Below, in pieces: positions 49,764 through 62,300 of a stretch of 64,000 nt of DNA. The notes beneath the pieces are model-generated. The model made no database searches and was not told where the DNA came from. It worked only from the letters and a program-made list of their open reading frames with translations. This DNA is from Membranipora membranacea. Lineage: Eukaryota > Bryozoa > Gymnolaemata > Cheilostomatida > Membraniporidae. The stretch covers positions 19,458,025 to 19,522,024 of the forward strand of contig OU612070.1 of NCBI GenBank assembly GCA_914767715.1, in the 5' to 3' direction. The position numbers and the translations under genes are program-made. Positions within the stretch are counted from its first letter, which is position 1; each line of letters begins with the position of its first letter.

Positions 49764-51927
49764 CTACACAGGCTGATTGTATAAATAATATGTGTGAACA
49801 TGTAAGTAAGAGAGAAAGGACACGGCTAATGTGGCTGGCCCAGTGATTTCTATTTCATCACAATGATATGTTTGCGGTTGAGAGTTTGGCTTATTCCAAT
49901 GGGACGACATAGAAACATTTTTCCACTGGCTGCAAGTCAAATTACCTGCAAGTGATCCACATAGTGTCACATGAAAATTTTCCGAAAAGATATATATATA
50001 CTTTTTTTCTCATGTCAATTATTGTTGCATAATCAATCAACGGGCTGCAACTTCATCATTTGATTCCGGTATTTATTTGTACTATCTGACTCCCAAATGG
50101 TGTCAAAAGAGACTTTACTCTAGGGGAAAATCCGGCCATGAAATCTCAGGCAATTTCCAGTGGTAATGAAGAAATTTCTTTCAATAATCCCCCATAACTT
50201 TGCACTATGTCACAGTGGCGTTGATAAGTTTCCGTTAGTTTTCAACGTTATATCGTCTTTTGTCACCAACAAATTGTGCCAGTCAAAACCAATGTAATGG
50301 AAAGTAACCAGCTTCCTAGAGTGGAAATCCTTTGGCTTAAATGGTCTTTTGGGCCAAAGTTTACTGAGTAAGAAAACCAGATCGACCAGCCAATTTGAGG
50401 TGGTGAAAGTTTCAAAATTTTCGAGCAGATATTCTGTTAGATGAACAACCTTGTCTGTTGAATCATCGATAGGCACCATAGACATGATGCCATAGTCAGC
50501 CACTTCTGTTTGAAAGCTAAAGTGCATGCTGTTTCGATGAAATGTCTTGATCTTTCATGTAAATGTCGGCTTAGACACAATAGTCGATTTTTATAAATTG
50601 TCAAATTTGACATAAAAATACAGGCACTCAGGTTTGTGGTGCTGTACCAATAGGTGGCAATTACCCCATCTAGCGAGAGGAACATGGCTCAGTATCATGG
50701 TGTACAAAACACATCCTAAGTGGGTTTGTTGGGTGAAGAGTATAAATAAATTTTTTGTCTTCTTATTCAATGCCACAATTGACCCCTCGTATCCCCTCAA
50801 ATTGAGACAAGGACTGTGTGCATGTGTTTAAATTTATAATTTCATCACTGTGAAACAGGCATTGTGGGAAACTTGTTTGTCAAATAACATGATCATGTAC
50901 GTAATATCGAAACTTTTGATCTCACAAGGAGATGAGCCTCAAATTTTGATTCAACTATGACATTAAACGATCGGATTTATGACCAAGAGTCGTGACGAAC
51001 ATGTTCCGCATGAAAAGCTCCAAATACTTAGCTTTAATTGTGAGCTGATTTTCATGTGCAGTTCCAGGAAGAATATCCGATGCTTTCTGTCCTGGTCAAT
51101 CAATGGAATGAAATAACAAATAGCTATAGCCCATCTTATTGCAAAGATATCTCTGCGCTTCTGTCAAATAAACAGGAAAGGCAGTAAAATGTGTACAATA
51201 CAGTTGTTTTCCCCCCCCCCCCCCCCCCCCCGGACAAAATTTAAACAAAGAGTTCAAATCTGTAGTTGTGCTCCATTGTAACTGGGAAAATTGAAAAAAC
51301 CAAGTCTGTGCATGAAATCCTATGCCAAGCTTTTCAATCCCATATAATGAAATGAAATCAGATTTCCAAAGCGTACACAAGAAAAATTTTTTTCTTCTTT
51401 GGTACATGCTTGATTAAAATCACGTTACCAGGAAAGGACCCTATATTTCATGCTCATAGGCACTTTACCTGGAATCTGTACTGATCCAAAAAGAGAAATT
51501 ATTCAAATCACCGGCTGTCAAAGTCTAAAACGATATACTAACGTATGGGGTACAATTCAAAGACTTGGAAGGTAAAAATTAAGATTTTCGCAGTACATGT
51601 GATGAAAAGCATCCTGCAGTTGGGTCTTTCATTACATTTCGACACTTAATGCAGTCAGCAAAAATTTGGGATCTGGGGTCCAATGCTATCAGCAATCAAC
51701 CTGACTCAAAACATTTATCTGGTTTTTCAGCCTTTGGACTGGTTTTGTGATGATGACCCATCTTGGCAAAGCAAATAAATACTTCCGCTTGAAAAACTTA
51801 GGCTAAGCGCTACAGTTTGCATCAACGACGAAAATTGTTCACTATCGCTGCCATTTGTGCCCAGAATTAGTTTCTCAGACGCCATTCCATGCAAAACTTT
51901 ATTTCTTGTACCATTGTTAACGACCAC
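49764..51927 (-). pseudogene. cluster of exon-like fragments, unrecognised (possible decayed gene)
   Basis: Several minus-strand frames in this 2.2 kb look more coding than chance. One runs at 50527-50210, with an acceptor-like TTTAG| in front (segments HLTEYLLENFETFTT, LVDLVFLLSKLWPKRPF, SRKLVTFHYIGFDWHNLLVT). Others are at 50800-50591 (EGSIVALNKKTKNLFILF), 51407-51250 (KLGIGFHAQTWFFQFSQLQW) and 49970-49764. They are in different frames, and I could not link them by consistent splice sites. They could be exons of a real gene with unseen borders or a frameshifted relic. The alternation of beta-like hydrophobic stretches suggests an extracellular or propeller-like protein, but no family is claimed. 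Confidence 0.25.
51211..51231 (+). repeat. 21-base C run
   Basis: An uninterrupted poly-C run. Its length is prone to sequencing error, and the minus-strand frame crossing it (poly-Gly) should not be trusted. Confidence 0.9.
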
Positions 51928-52055
51928 CTTAATGTTAATTGTTAATGTACCATCTTAATGATGTTTTTCTGCAAGGAATCCAAACATCACGCAATAAGCA
52001 TTAAATTCCATAAACATTGGAAAATGTTGCCATAAAAAGAAGTCCTTGGTTGCCC

Positions 52056-54089
52056 TTTAAAAGTAGACTATTTAATGATCATTGTGCAAGTAAATTCACA
52101 CTTATCCTCCTAATATTATAGATTATTTTAAATACCTTACCACAATTCAATATGTCAAGGCGGATTACATTATTGCAATTAAATTCTTCGCATGTAATCC
52201 TAAATTAATAAAATGTTGTTGCTGCAATTAATATAAAGCGTAATTACCCGGAGTACCCATAGATCTTAAGGCGCAAGTTTTTGCTAGTTTTTTGCTCATT
52301 ACTCTTAAAACTTTGTGCCGTCCCAATAAATATTGAATCGGAGAGATTATTCTTTGTGATCCTACAGAGTATTTTTGTTATTCACGCAGAACTTTTTCTC
52401 AATATCCTTTAACGTCACTTATAATCTTAAGGTTATGATTTTCGTGATTACTATTTTATTAACACCAAAAAAAAATCAAGTTTGTCCATGCCCATTTTTC
52501 TTTGTCTTTCTATCCCATTTAAATGCAGCTCTGCACACCTTTGTACAGCTATATTAAATTGAGATTGAAAGACAACAAACAAACGTGAAAATAGCAAAAT
52601 CAAAAATATCACATTTTTATCAATTATGGTAAGATAAGCTTGGAGAGAATAATTACTATAAGCCGAGTTAGGAAAATCTAGGAGCGGGTAATTCATTGAG
52701 CTTATTTGTTAAAAAATGAGTATTACTAAAACTCATAGCAAAAAATAAACTGAGGTGTTAAATAAGATGTGTATGTTCTTAGGTGGAGCAGAATGAATTT
52801 ACATCAAAATATTTGATTAAATTGTTTTGTATTGGTAAGTACCTCAAGGAAAGCAGGATTGAGAGAAGCAATTTGGATGTGGGCGAGATAAAGAAAGACC
52901 CAAACTAAAAGGATCTGGATGAAGAATATGATTTGTAACTACTTGAATTTCTTTGCATCTGGCTTTTAGTTAGGCTTGTGCAGATAGAAGTTCTGCTTTA
53001 GGTAACCGAGTCCTCGGTAGTTGCTGTCCTGAATGAAGCCTATCCGCAGTTAAATGTTGTCTTCAGAACTTTTCGATAGGCGCTGTGGGTCAATCCATAT
53101 AACAAAGGAGTTATCAACATGTTCAGACAATGAACTAGCGTGGCAGCATAATCAAGCTCTTTAACCTCTACACATCGGTTAATTGTTGGCAACAACCAGC
53201 CAATGAGAGTCCAGATAATAATGGCTTGTAGTGAGTTGACGACTCCCATCAATCGTTTGATTGGTCTATTGCTTCTGCTCTGGCTTATTTTCCTTCTAGC
53301 CAAAACAGCAGTGTATATTGAAGAAACGAGCATACCAAAAAGTAAAATAAACTGATACGAAGATATGATGATTCTATATAATTGCTTCTTATACCTACAC
53401 AGTCCCAAATTGGAAGTTTCGAAATCGCTTCCCATGCTGATGCCATCCGCGGTGAAAAATAATCCGAAAACCATGCAAACTGCCGCAACAATCTTCGTAT
53501 AATATTTGTTTGCTTGAGAATTCCGCTGCCTGTTATTAACACAGGCCCTGATGCACAAAGCTCTGTCGACGCTGAGTATGAATATCAAGGTCATGGTCAC
53601 GGTTGACTTAATCTTAACTACGACAGCTGTCATAACACACAAGGGGTGATAACTCTCTAATATCGCCTGCATGAACTCATTGCTGAATATCAGTCGGAGT
53701 ACACAGGTGGTCAACTGTATTATTGCTGTGATTATCAGGAGAAGTCTGAAGTTATTGTAGGAAGATTTCCGTAGCTCATGTCTAGTTAGAAGAATAGTTA
53801 GATGGATTATGTTGATTATGATGGCTAAGGCTGTAATACAGTTCCAGGCATATATAAGACATATATGGTAGCTTAGAAATGTCTTGTTAATTTCTGTTGA
53901 GTTGGTGAAGTTCTGAGTCCGCCTATCCATGGTTTTTATCAATATTATGTCTCTATGGCAGCTAGCGAGAAAGCTGTCTGGTTGATTGGCATAGGGAGCG
54001 AATTTGGTGAAAGGCAGCCACAAAGTCCTTAGTTGAAAAAGTAATTTCCCTTTATGCAAGCAGTTCGTCAGTTGCAGTATGTGTGCTCC
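52056..54089. repeat. segmental duplication, copy 2
   Basis: It matches 45835-47630 in the same order and orientation, about 6.3 kb away. It contains two blocks absent from copy 1, at about 52344-52452 and about 52885-53008. The second follows the receptor stop codon. Confidence 0.92.
53040..54059 (-). CDS. rhodopsin-type orphan GPCR, copy 2 (C-tail truncated)
   Basis: Single exon, 339 aa from 54059 or 296 aa from ATG 53930. By eye it differs from copy 1 at 16 of 339 positions, mostly conservative. All seven membrane segments, the DRA and TPLLY motifs and the extracellular cysteines are kept. The frame stops right after FNCG: the TGG (Trp) codon of copy 1 is TAG here. The remaining 37-residue tail is lost, and an extra block of about 125 bp interrupts the old tail region downstream. 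The missing tail would remove most phosphorylation sites for arrestin, so altered desensitisation is possible (inference). Confidence 0.88.
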   Translation of the reverse strand: MHKGKLLFQLRTLWLPFTKFAPYANQPDSFLASCHRDIILIKTMDRRTQNFTNSTEINKTFLSYHICLIYAWNCITALAIIINIIHLTILLTRHELRKSSYNNFRLLLIITAIIQLTTCVLRLIFSNEFMQAILESYHPLCVMTAVVVKIKSTVTMTLIFILSVDRALCIRACVNNRQRNSQANKYYTKIVAAVCMVFGLFFTADGISMGSDFETSNLGLCRYKKQLYRIIISSYQFILLFGMLVSSIYTAVLARRKISQSRSNRPIKRLMGVVNSLQAIIIWTLIGWLLPTINRCVEVKELDYAATLVHCLNMLITPLLYGLTHSAYRKVLKTTFNCG

Positions 54090-56391
54090 AATCCAAAGTG
54101 TACCTTCTTTCGGCGCCTTGGAGGAAAGTTTCTCAGTTTTTAAGTTGAAGACCAGTTAGAGGTTGTTTGTTCTTAGCTAATATGCGTGTCTCATCCCAAC
54201 TCAAAACAGCTGCGCTGAAAGACTGCAAGGGTTTTAGGAGATTTCTGCTAATACCTATGGAAAAATGCAATTAAGCAAAATCCTTCATTTTTTCGCAATC
54301 AACAAGCTCTTTGGTAACTATCACTGTTTTATAAGAAGATCAGGAATCCCATGCTTATAATTATGATAGAGTTTTTGCTATTTCTGCAAAATTTTGTCAG
54401 GTAAAAAGTGCTACAGCTTAGAGAAAAGAGTTGGTAATTTATCATGAAAATCTCTACTATGACTAGGATAAAAATAGATAAACTGTTTTGGTAAATTTTG
54501 TACTTTGGAGAAGATAAGAATTTGATTCAGTCAGACTTTCATCCAAAAAAGACTTGCGGGTGAAAATCAAAGAGAAGTACTTTCATTGAACGGTGTAGGC
54601 CTATATCTTATGTTTAAAAGATAATGTCTTCTTTTCAACTTTCAAAATGTGGGACAAGCTATATCGTTGAAGTTCAATGTTTAAAGTCACATTTGTGTTT
54701 CAGGTTTTCTTATGTGTAATAGTCTGTCCTGGCAACAGCGGATATTGATATCTTTCAAGCAGGATACCACATCCAAGTCACTCTAGTATCCTGTCTTATT
54801 GCGCTAATACCTGACATTGAAAAAAGTGTTATCCCATCTTTTGATATGAAGGGAGGGAGAGAGAGTTAGGATCATGATAATGATTCCCTCTAATTGGTCA
54901 TGTAAGATATGGATATGTCACGCCAATGAACTCCCTCTTCATTGGTCTTCATTGGTCTTCATTGGTCTTCATTGGTCTTCATTGGTCACGCGGCCACTGG
55001 TTTGGGTTTTTGTGGTTTGGCTGCAAGGTTATTTGAAAAGATTATGACTTAGCAGGTTTTCACATTATTACTGCAAGAATCTAGTGCAATCAATTCATTT
55101 ATATTTATTTTGAATATGATAAATGAGTTAAAGTTATTTTATTTGCCTATGTATGGAACAGAGAAAAAGTCAAAGCTCAAAGTGGTGTAGATTAGAGCTA
55201 AATAAGTAGAAGACGGCTCCTCATACTACACCGAGAAATACAAGGCCACCAAACAAACCTTAACAACTGATACCCGTAGAGGCGTGACAGGGCTAATATG
55301 GTGATATTTAAGATCCGGGTTCCACTAGTTTAACCACTTGTGGTTGATAATGAAATGCCTCTACCAGCATCTTGCACCGTTTGAGCACTTACACTAGGGT
55401 TCGACTAACGACGTTTTTTTGAATATAAGCTGAAGAACGTCTTGATTTAGGGACAGTGTAAATCTAGCTAGTACAATTTCAACCAGGAACTCTCAACCGA
55501 GCCAGATCAGCATTCTGTCTCAGTATTCTCATTTCTCACTCAGTCCTTCTTGAACTCAACTAACCCATCAACAGGCCAGTTGGCATCAAACAACTGAAAA
55601 TCACTTATACAGCAGGGGTGATAACTACAAGGAGTTATCTACCTATCACAGTGTAAGGTAAGTTGGAAAACTTATTACTCTTAGCATCATGTTTGTGTTG
55701 TTCTCTACGCTGCCTTTGTATTTGTATTCACGTATTTTTAAAGGCACCTACTTCACATACATGAGTAAGAAACGGTACAGACACAGCGTACACTATTCCA
55801 GACTTGACAATTCAGACCTTTTTTGTACACTTATTGGCAATCTATTTCATTTTAAAATTGAAATGTATTCTCACATGATGTTGAAAAAAAGAGGGAGGAG
55901 AAAGTAATAGGCATAATTGTTGTCAGAACAAAAATTGTGTGCCCCATGACTAGTCCTAATAATGATGTAGCATTATTATCGAGTCACATGGTAGTTATAT
56001 ATAATATTTTTGTTCCACATTTTGACTGGCACTAAAATAGCCTATTTACTCGATACATCAAAAACAGGTTAGTTTTAATCGTGCAAACAAAAGCATTTCT
56101 CGGCTCAGCTGTTGTTATTGCTTGTGTATTGAAGTAATAAGCTATTGGTACTAGCTCTTAATATCAAATATCTATAAACAAATATCTGTTTTGTTTGCCT
56201 TTAGACCAGCAATCAGCTTGCTAATACAAGAGGTAGATTCTAGGGACATTTGGGGACATCCCAATATCATGTGATTGGGTGTCCCATATTCTGTCACCCT
56301 TTCTATTTCCTATATAACTCGGTACATTCCTTATTCATGCTTAGTGCGAAAGCTGGAAGTTCACTCTACAAGTATCCGGATAATATTGTCA
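54060..56391. other. intergenic region before the ANL enzyme
   Basis: No gene traced. Contains a 10-bp tandem repeat at 54941-54987. The frame at 55689-55907 lacks coding character. The promoter of the ANL gene should lie at its right end. Confidence 0.45.
54941..54987 (+). repeat. ATTGGTCTTC 10-bp tandem repeat
   Basis: Four perfect copies and one partial copy of ATTGGTCTTC. The ATTGG core is a CCAAT-box on the other strand, so a chance regulatory effect is possible, but position gives no clear target. Confidence 0.9.
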
Positions 56392-59300
56392 ATGGAGGCG
56401 ACACAGGGAGAAAAGCTTAGTTATTCGTTCCGAAAAGGCTCTGTACCGGTGACTAATACGACTCTGTATAAAGTCTTTGAAGAGGCAAGGGAGAATGGAG
56501 CAAACACCGTGTTCTATTTTATGGCAACAGAAGAGAGAGTATATCTAAAAGATGTCTGGAACAAGGTGAGTGTTATTTTACTAGAAGTCGGTCGTTCCCA
56601 CTCTGCTGGCGAGCCGCTACTGGTTCAAAAGTAGGGGGCAACTCCATGCATACTTGACCTAGACTGAGCCCTTTCTGATTGAGCCTGGCTGAGAATATGC
56701 TGACTGTTAGGCGAAACTTTTATAGCCTCCGAGTGAAAGACTTTGGAACAGATTTGCCCAAATTGAAGTCCCAGAAAATCCACAGTTATAAACAAAGTAT
56801 GATAGTTTGGAATTTGCCTGCGCTTGATATTGGACATACTGACTCTCGTGATCTGACTGGGCATGTAGATCACTGATAAACTAGGTTATCATTACCACAA
56901 AGCAGGTGTCGTAAGGCTAAGTATGCATCATGCGTGACTTGAATTTGCGCATGTGCAAGAACAATGAGTTTAGTTTGGGTTCTGATTGTAACTTTGGAAA
57001 GGGGAAATGGAACATCCCCTGCATAAACTGTCAATAAAGATCAGCTAATAATGACAAGAGAGGATAACTATTATTAACAAATCCGCACGCTTTGGGGAGT
57101 ATGTCACCAGAGCAGGTAGCCAATCAGATGGCTTCGGAATTCCGAGGCTCAATTTTGCAGAGATCAGCTCATGCCCAGAGCTGAGCATGCGCAGAATGGA
57201 TATTGGAATGCCACTTACCCACACTACCCACACTACCCACACTACCCACACTACCCACACTACCCACACTACCCACACTACCCACACTACCCACACTACC
57301 CACACTACCCACACTACCCACACTACCCACACTACCCACACTACCCACACTACCCACACTACCCACACTACCCACACTACCCACACTACCCACACTACCC
57401 ACACTACCCACACTACCCACACTACCCACACTACCCACACTACCCACACTACCCACACTACCCACACTGACATTGAGGCTACTCATAGTTCCTTCTAACA
57501 GATCACAAACTAAGTGAATTAGTCCACTCTATATAGATCAGAGATAAACATACAATATCAAATGTATGAGTGTGGCAGAGTCCGGTTTTCACACTCATCA
57601 CTCTGCTACCAGATCAAGTTTGTTCCCTGTGTAGGGTTCTAACTGATGTGCACTGTCTGGGCAGAACGCCTGTGATTCCTAACTAACTCAAGTTCGATAA
57701 AATTCACCGTGCTTGTATAGATTTAAATAATTTATTTATTGTTTAAAATAGTTTATCTGTTATTATAATATATTACATTATATGAGTTCACAATATAGAG
57801 TCGAATGAACCATCCTTCTTTGACGCTACGTGGTGATTCTGCCAAACTCTCACTCTGAGTCAGACTCTGTGTGTCTCCCTTCCCGCTGGCGGCTCAATTT
57901 AAATTTTTTCCAAATGCCCTCTTATTGCCCTCCTACTTGCCCTTATATTATGGTTACTTGGTGGACCAAAACCATGTCATCTCAGCGCCATCATATTATG
58001 CTATAATCACTTCTCAAAACTTTCTAAACAATACCCCCCCCCCCACCAGTGAATGCACCCTCGTTTTTTAATACAATGATAAATCACTTTGTTTCAAACA
58101 AAGAACCAGAAAAAAAAAACCGACCGACCTCAGTAAGGCCACATCATATCCCAATCCTACTTTGTAACCATGGACGAGACGAGACACCCTACACCATACA
58201 TTTAACGTATCTTACTTTTCCATTCCCAACACATGATCTGTTCTGAATTTTATCCTTTATACCTGTGAACATTATCCGATGAATAGCTTGATTTTTTCTT
58301 GTTTCCTCTGACTGTCATCTCAATAGCAGACATTTGGGAAATACCTTGTCCTACCACGTATATAATTTAGTCACTCAACTCCTAGAATACGGATCTGTTG
58401 TAATGGAATATTTGAACTGGCTATATAGTTTCCAGTTTGCCAATCTAATTCCACTCTAGCTCTTCATTCAACGTATTAAATCTAGTGCAATATAGTGCAA
58501 CTAACTAAAAATATTTTAGATAGTGTCCAATGTCTTATTTTCGTTGTACTGCAGGTAGATGAATATGCTAAGGGTATGTTAGCTATAGGTCTGAAGAGAG
58601 GTGACACAATGGCAAGCATGGCTCTTCTCTCTGTAGAGGCACTCTACCTTTCAGTGGCTGCCGTATCTATTGGTGTCGGTTACTCCGTAAGTCTATGAGA
58701 CAGTTTCCACTAAAATCATTCCCACAATGCAATTCTAGTTTAGCATTCCCAGTAAAACCTAGAATTGTCACGCGGCTACTAAAAAAGTTGCTGCGTGACA
58801 AGGCTTAGTTTAACCAGGTTAATTTTCTCAGGTTTGGTTTGGCTGCATCTCTTTTGGGAATCCACAAAGCTCGTTTGATAGATTAGATAAAATCTTGTAC
58901 ACGGACCGGGAAGTTGTTCATAGTTCATACACATGTGTAATGGTTCGTAAGTTGATCGGATAAAAAAGTCCATGTTCATATCCTTATACATTTGTCATAT
59001 TGCAGTGATTAATTCTTATAAAGTTGCTGATCAACAGGAATGTGTTGCTCTCTATTCATATGATTTTGAATGCGTAAACAATCGTTTCTTTTTTTTTATT
59101 TTGCAGCAACCATATGTATATGAGCCAGTGGATCAATCCATCCCTAACTTGATTGAACTGGTGAGTAAGTTATCATCAACTGAAGCATTTAGATAAGTCT
59201 GCATTTTCTCACAATAGTGACATTTAGGAGTAGCCAAAGACTTATTATCAAGTCTATGGGAGTAGCCAACTTTACTCCAACTTTTGTTTGCAATAAGCAG

Positions 59301-62300
59301 GGCTTTCTAACATTTTTTTCACCCCAAACCAGCTAAATTAACTTTAGCTAATATTTATTATTCTAGGGTAAAGGGTATACTGAAATCCGACCATACTGAT
59401 CATGGTTACTTCACAATTGAAACATCATTCTATTTCTTGCCTGTTACCCGTGACAGCAGACCTTTGAAAGGGCATACTGGAAAACGTTCCCACAATGCAG
59501 TTTTAATGCTCAGACCACACTCATAAAGCATAGATCCGATCTCACTGGGCATTCCCTGCCTTCTGGGATACTTGCTCTTTGTTGCTTGTGTTTAGTAATC
59601 ATTATCGTATCATTATGTAGATAGACGCAAATTTACTTGTGGTAGGGGAAGGTAACGGAGGTGAAGCAGTGGATTTTATCTGCCACAAGTTAAACCAGGA
59701 CACCCAGAGGTAGGAATAGAAATTCACAGAAATTACTGAGTTTACTACGTTTTTTCTTGTGAATGATAGCATAAAAATGAGTTGTTTTTATTTCATCAAA
59801 AGCATGTCAATTTTCCCTCAACAGTTTAAACCAAACACAAGGAAGAAATATTTACTCAGACAAACTTCATAGCCCCAAGCAAGATTCTGTTGCAGTTTTG
59901 CGATTGCAGTGGTTTGCCATCAATATGCATAACAGAACAAGACATGAGGAAGAAAAATGGTCTCATTGCACATCTAATGACCCGCCTTATTCATTTTCAA
60001 TAAATACCACCAGGAAGTCCAGATTATTTTTCATGTTGCAAACAATTTTCATATCTGCCACATTCTTTATGCTTGGACAGATATCCAAATTTGAAGCAGA
60101 TTCTATACGACAACACATTTAAAGCTCGATTACAAACGCATCAATCGATCAGGCCAACCAGTGATCTTATTAAGCTAGGGGAGACAATTACCGACGAGCA
60201 TTTGTTACAGGCTCGCCAAGCAGTGAAACCAGAGGATCCTGTTATGCATCTTTTCTCTTCGGTAAGTGCCCAAAATTTCTTCCGTATTTTGTATTCTGTT
60301 TTGGTGGGACCTTACTGGCCTATGCTTAGGGAGAAAGTCCCGTGAATCACGTGATACACTATTGCATTATGTTCCTTCGGTCAATAGAGCTTGAACTGGT
60401 TCATGTGGTCTCAGTTTCCTCACAAGAAATATAATGCGATGGCATGTAATCAAGCCATTTAATGAGGGGTCGGTCTTCTTTTGGTTCTTGGGTTAAATTT
60501 GCTGTAACGAAGTCAGTGAGGGTATGGCGGTGTTGGTACATTTTCAATCATATCACCGAAAATTCAGAACATGTTTACCACTGTAGTAGTCCCAATGGTT
60601 GTTAGCGTATCAATGGACTGAAATGCTTGATGACTGTGAAACTAAATTCAGTCAGTGTGTTTCAAACAGAATTTGTGGGCGATGGCCTTGCAAACACTTC
60701 AAGTACTATTATCATACTGTTAATGTTACTATTTATGTTTATGTTACTGTTAATGTCACTGCTGATGTTACTGCTCATGTTACTGCTCATGTTACTGCTG
60801 ATGTTACTGTTTGTTATTACTGTTGCTATTACTGTTAATACTACTGTTAATTTTTATTGTTGATGTTACCGTTGATGTTACTGTTCATGTTACTGTTGAT
60901 ATTACTGTTGTTATAGCTGTTTAGCTGTTTTACAGGGTAGTACAGGGAAACCTAAATGTATAGTTCACACTCAGTATGGTATGAGCAACGAGCTGCTCTG
61001 TCAAGTACCTAAGACAGGTCTCGGGGTAAGTGTGAGATGGTTGCCTTCTCTTTGTCTCTTATTTGTTTCTTGGCCTATTGGCTAAGATCAAAGTGTCTCT
61101 GCCGATGAACGATCAGTGCCTGTTTTCAGTTTTTGGCAGCTTGCTGCACACACCAGTTCAGGAGGTCCTCTATGGCCTCACCTCTAGGATGCATTATGTC
61201 TCGTATTTGCAGTGAAGACAATTCTGTTGCATTACCTGCTGGCCACCAAATTATGGAGTAGGTCCCCAACATGTTAAAAACTCTCCTTTGAAATACTAAC
61301 TTCACATTGTAATATTATACATTGTGATTTGTGTGTAAAACCTTCAGCAAAAGTAAAATAAAGCGACATTGAGCAAGGTTTGGTATATGACATAGCGAAT
61401 CCTCGATTAATGGTTTTTTTGACCTTGGGTAGAGTGGGACAGAAGGCATCAATTTTGGATAAAATGATTTACAGGCCTAAATTTAAGTCGCCGATAATTT
61501 TCAAACAATTTTACGTTATGTCATAGATTAGATACTTGGTATCAGTCAAGTATGTATCAGTGAAACTTTGTAGAATGGCGCATCAGTGATTGACCTACAA
61601 AGTACATAACAAGCGTCATGTTATCTGTGATTGGGGGAAGGCCCCCTACTCCCTACTCCCGGCACTGATAAATCAGAGCTTAACCACCTCAGTGATAAGG
61701 GATTAATCGGATCTGGCACAATGGCTAGTGTAAATCAAGTCACATCTAAAATTATACCATGGTTATGCTTAACATTGTTTCACCATGATTGATCAACCTT
61801 ACATTGAATGGTATCTTTGTGTTCAGAGAGCCAACAAAAAAAATGATATAGAATAGGGGACCAACTGGCATTTTAGACCTCATTGCTTCTCAAATGGTAC
61901 ATAACATAGCAAGAGATAGCTTTATTGCGATTCACTCAGCATTGGATTAGTCATACTTATCTTCTCTCAATTTTTGGAATGATTTTCACTTTCAGAATTT
62001 GATGGTAACATCAAACAATCAAGATGAGCTGTGCAGTCATGCAGGAATAGCTATTGGCGTCGCAGGATATGCTGATTTAATCGTGTTAGGACCCGAAATG
62101 TTCAGCACTTCCCACGATAACAACGGGCAAGACATGAGGAGGATGGCTGATGTTGTGAACACGGAAAGGTAGATAATTTATTTACTTCTTAACATTCAAA
62201 CAAAATGCTTTGTGATGCGCAAAATTGATTAAACTGATAAAAATAGGTGCTTCAACACTTTTGATTAAAGGAATCTGGATCTGAATATATCTAATAGATA

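Larger units (their letters stand above)
47601..53039. other. region between the two receptor copies
   Basis: No intact gene can be traced. It holds a tandem repeat (47995-48345), an inverted relative near 49930-49985, exon-like minus-strand frames at 49.8-51.9 kb, a 21-base C run and the left part of duplication copy 2. AT-rich intergenic DNA fills the rest. Confidence 0.45.

Noticed and set aside
51096-51407. Minus-strand frame including a poly-Gly run
   Set aside because: The middle is the 21-C run, whose length is unreliable. Only the upstream part is mentioned as a possible fragment.
53009-53040. An intron explaining the extra block in receptor copy 2
   Set aside because: The block borders do not give GT-AG on the gene strand and the stop codon comes before it.
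57045-57517. Long frames through the CCCACACTA array (Trp-Val-Val, Gly-Ser-Val, Tyr-Pro-His, Thr-His, Leu-Pro-Thr repeats)
   Set aside because: The 9-bp unit keeps all frames open; these are artefacts of the minisatellite inside an intron.
60599-60863. Plus-strand Val/Thr and Leu/Met repeat frames
   Set aside because: They come from the degenerate TGTTACTG minisatellite within an ANL intron.
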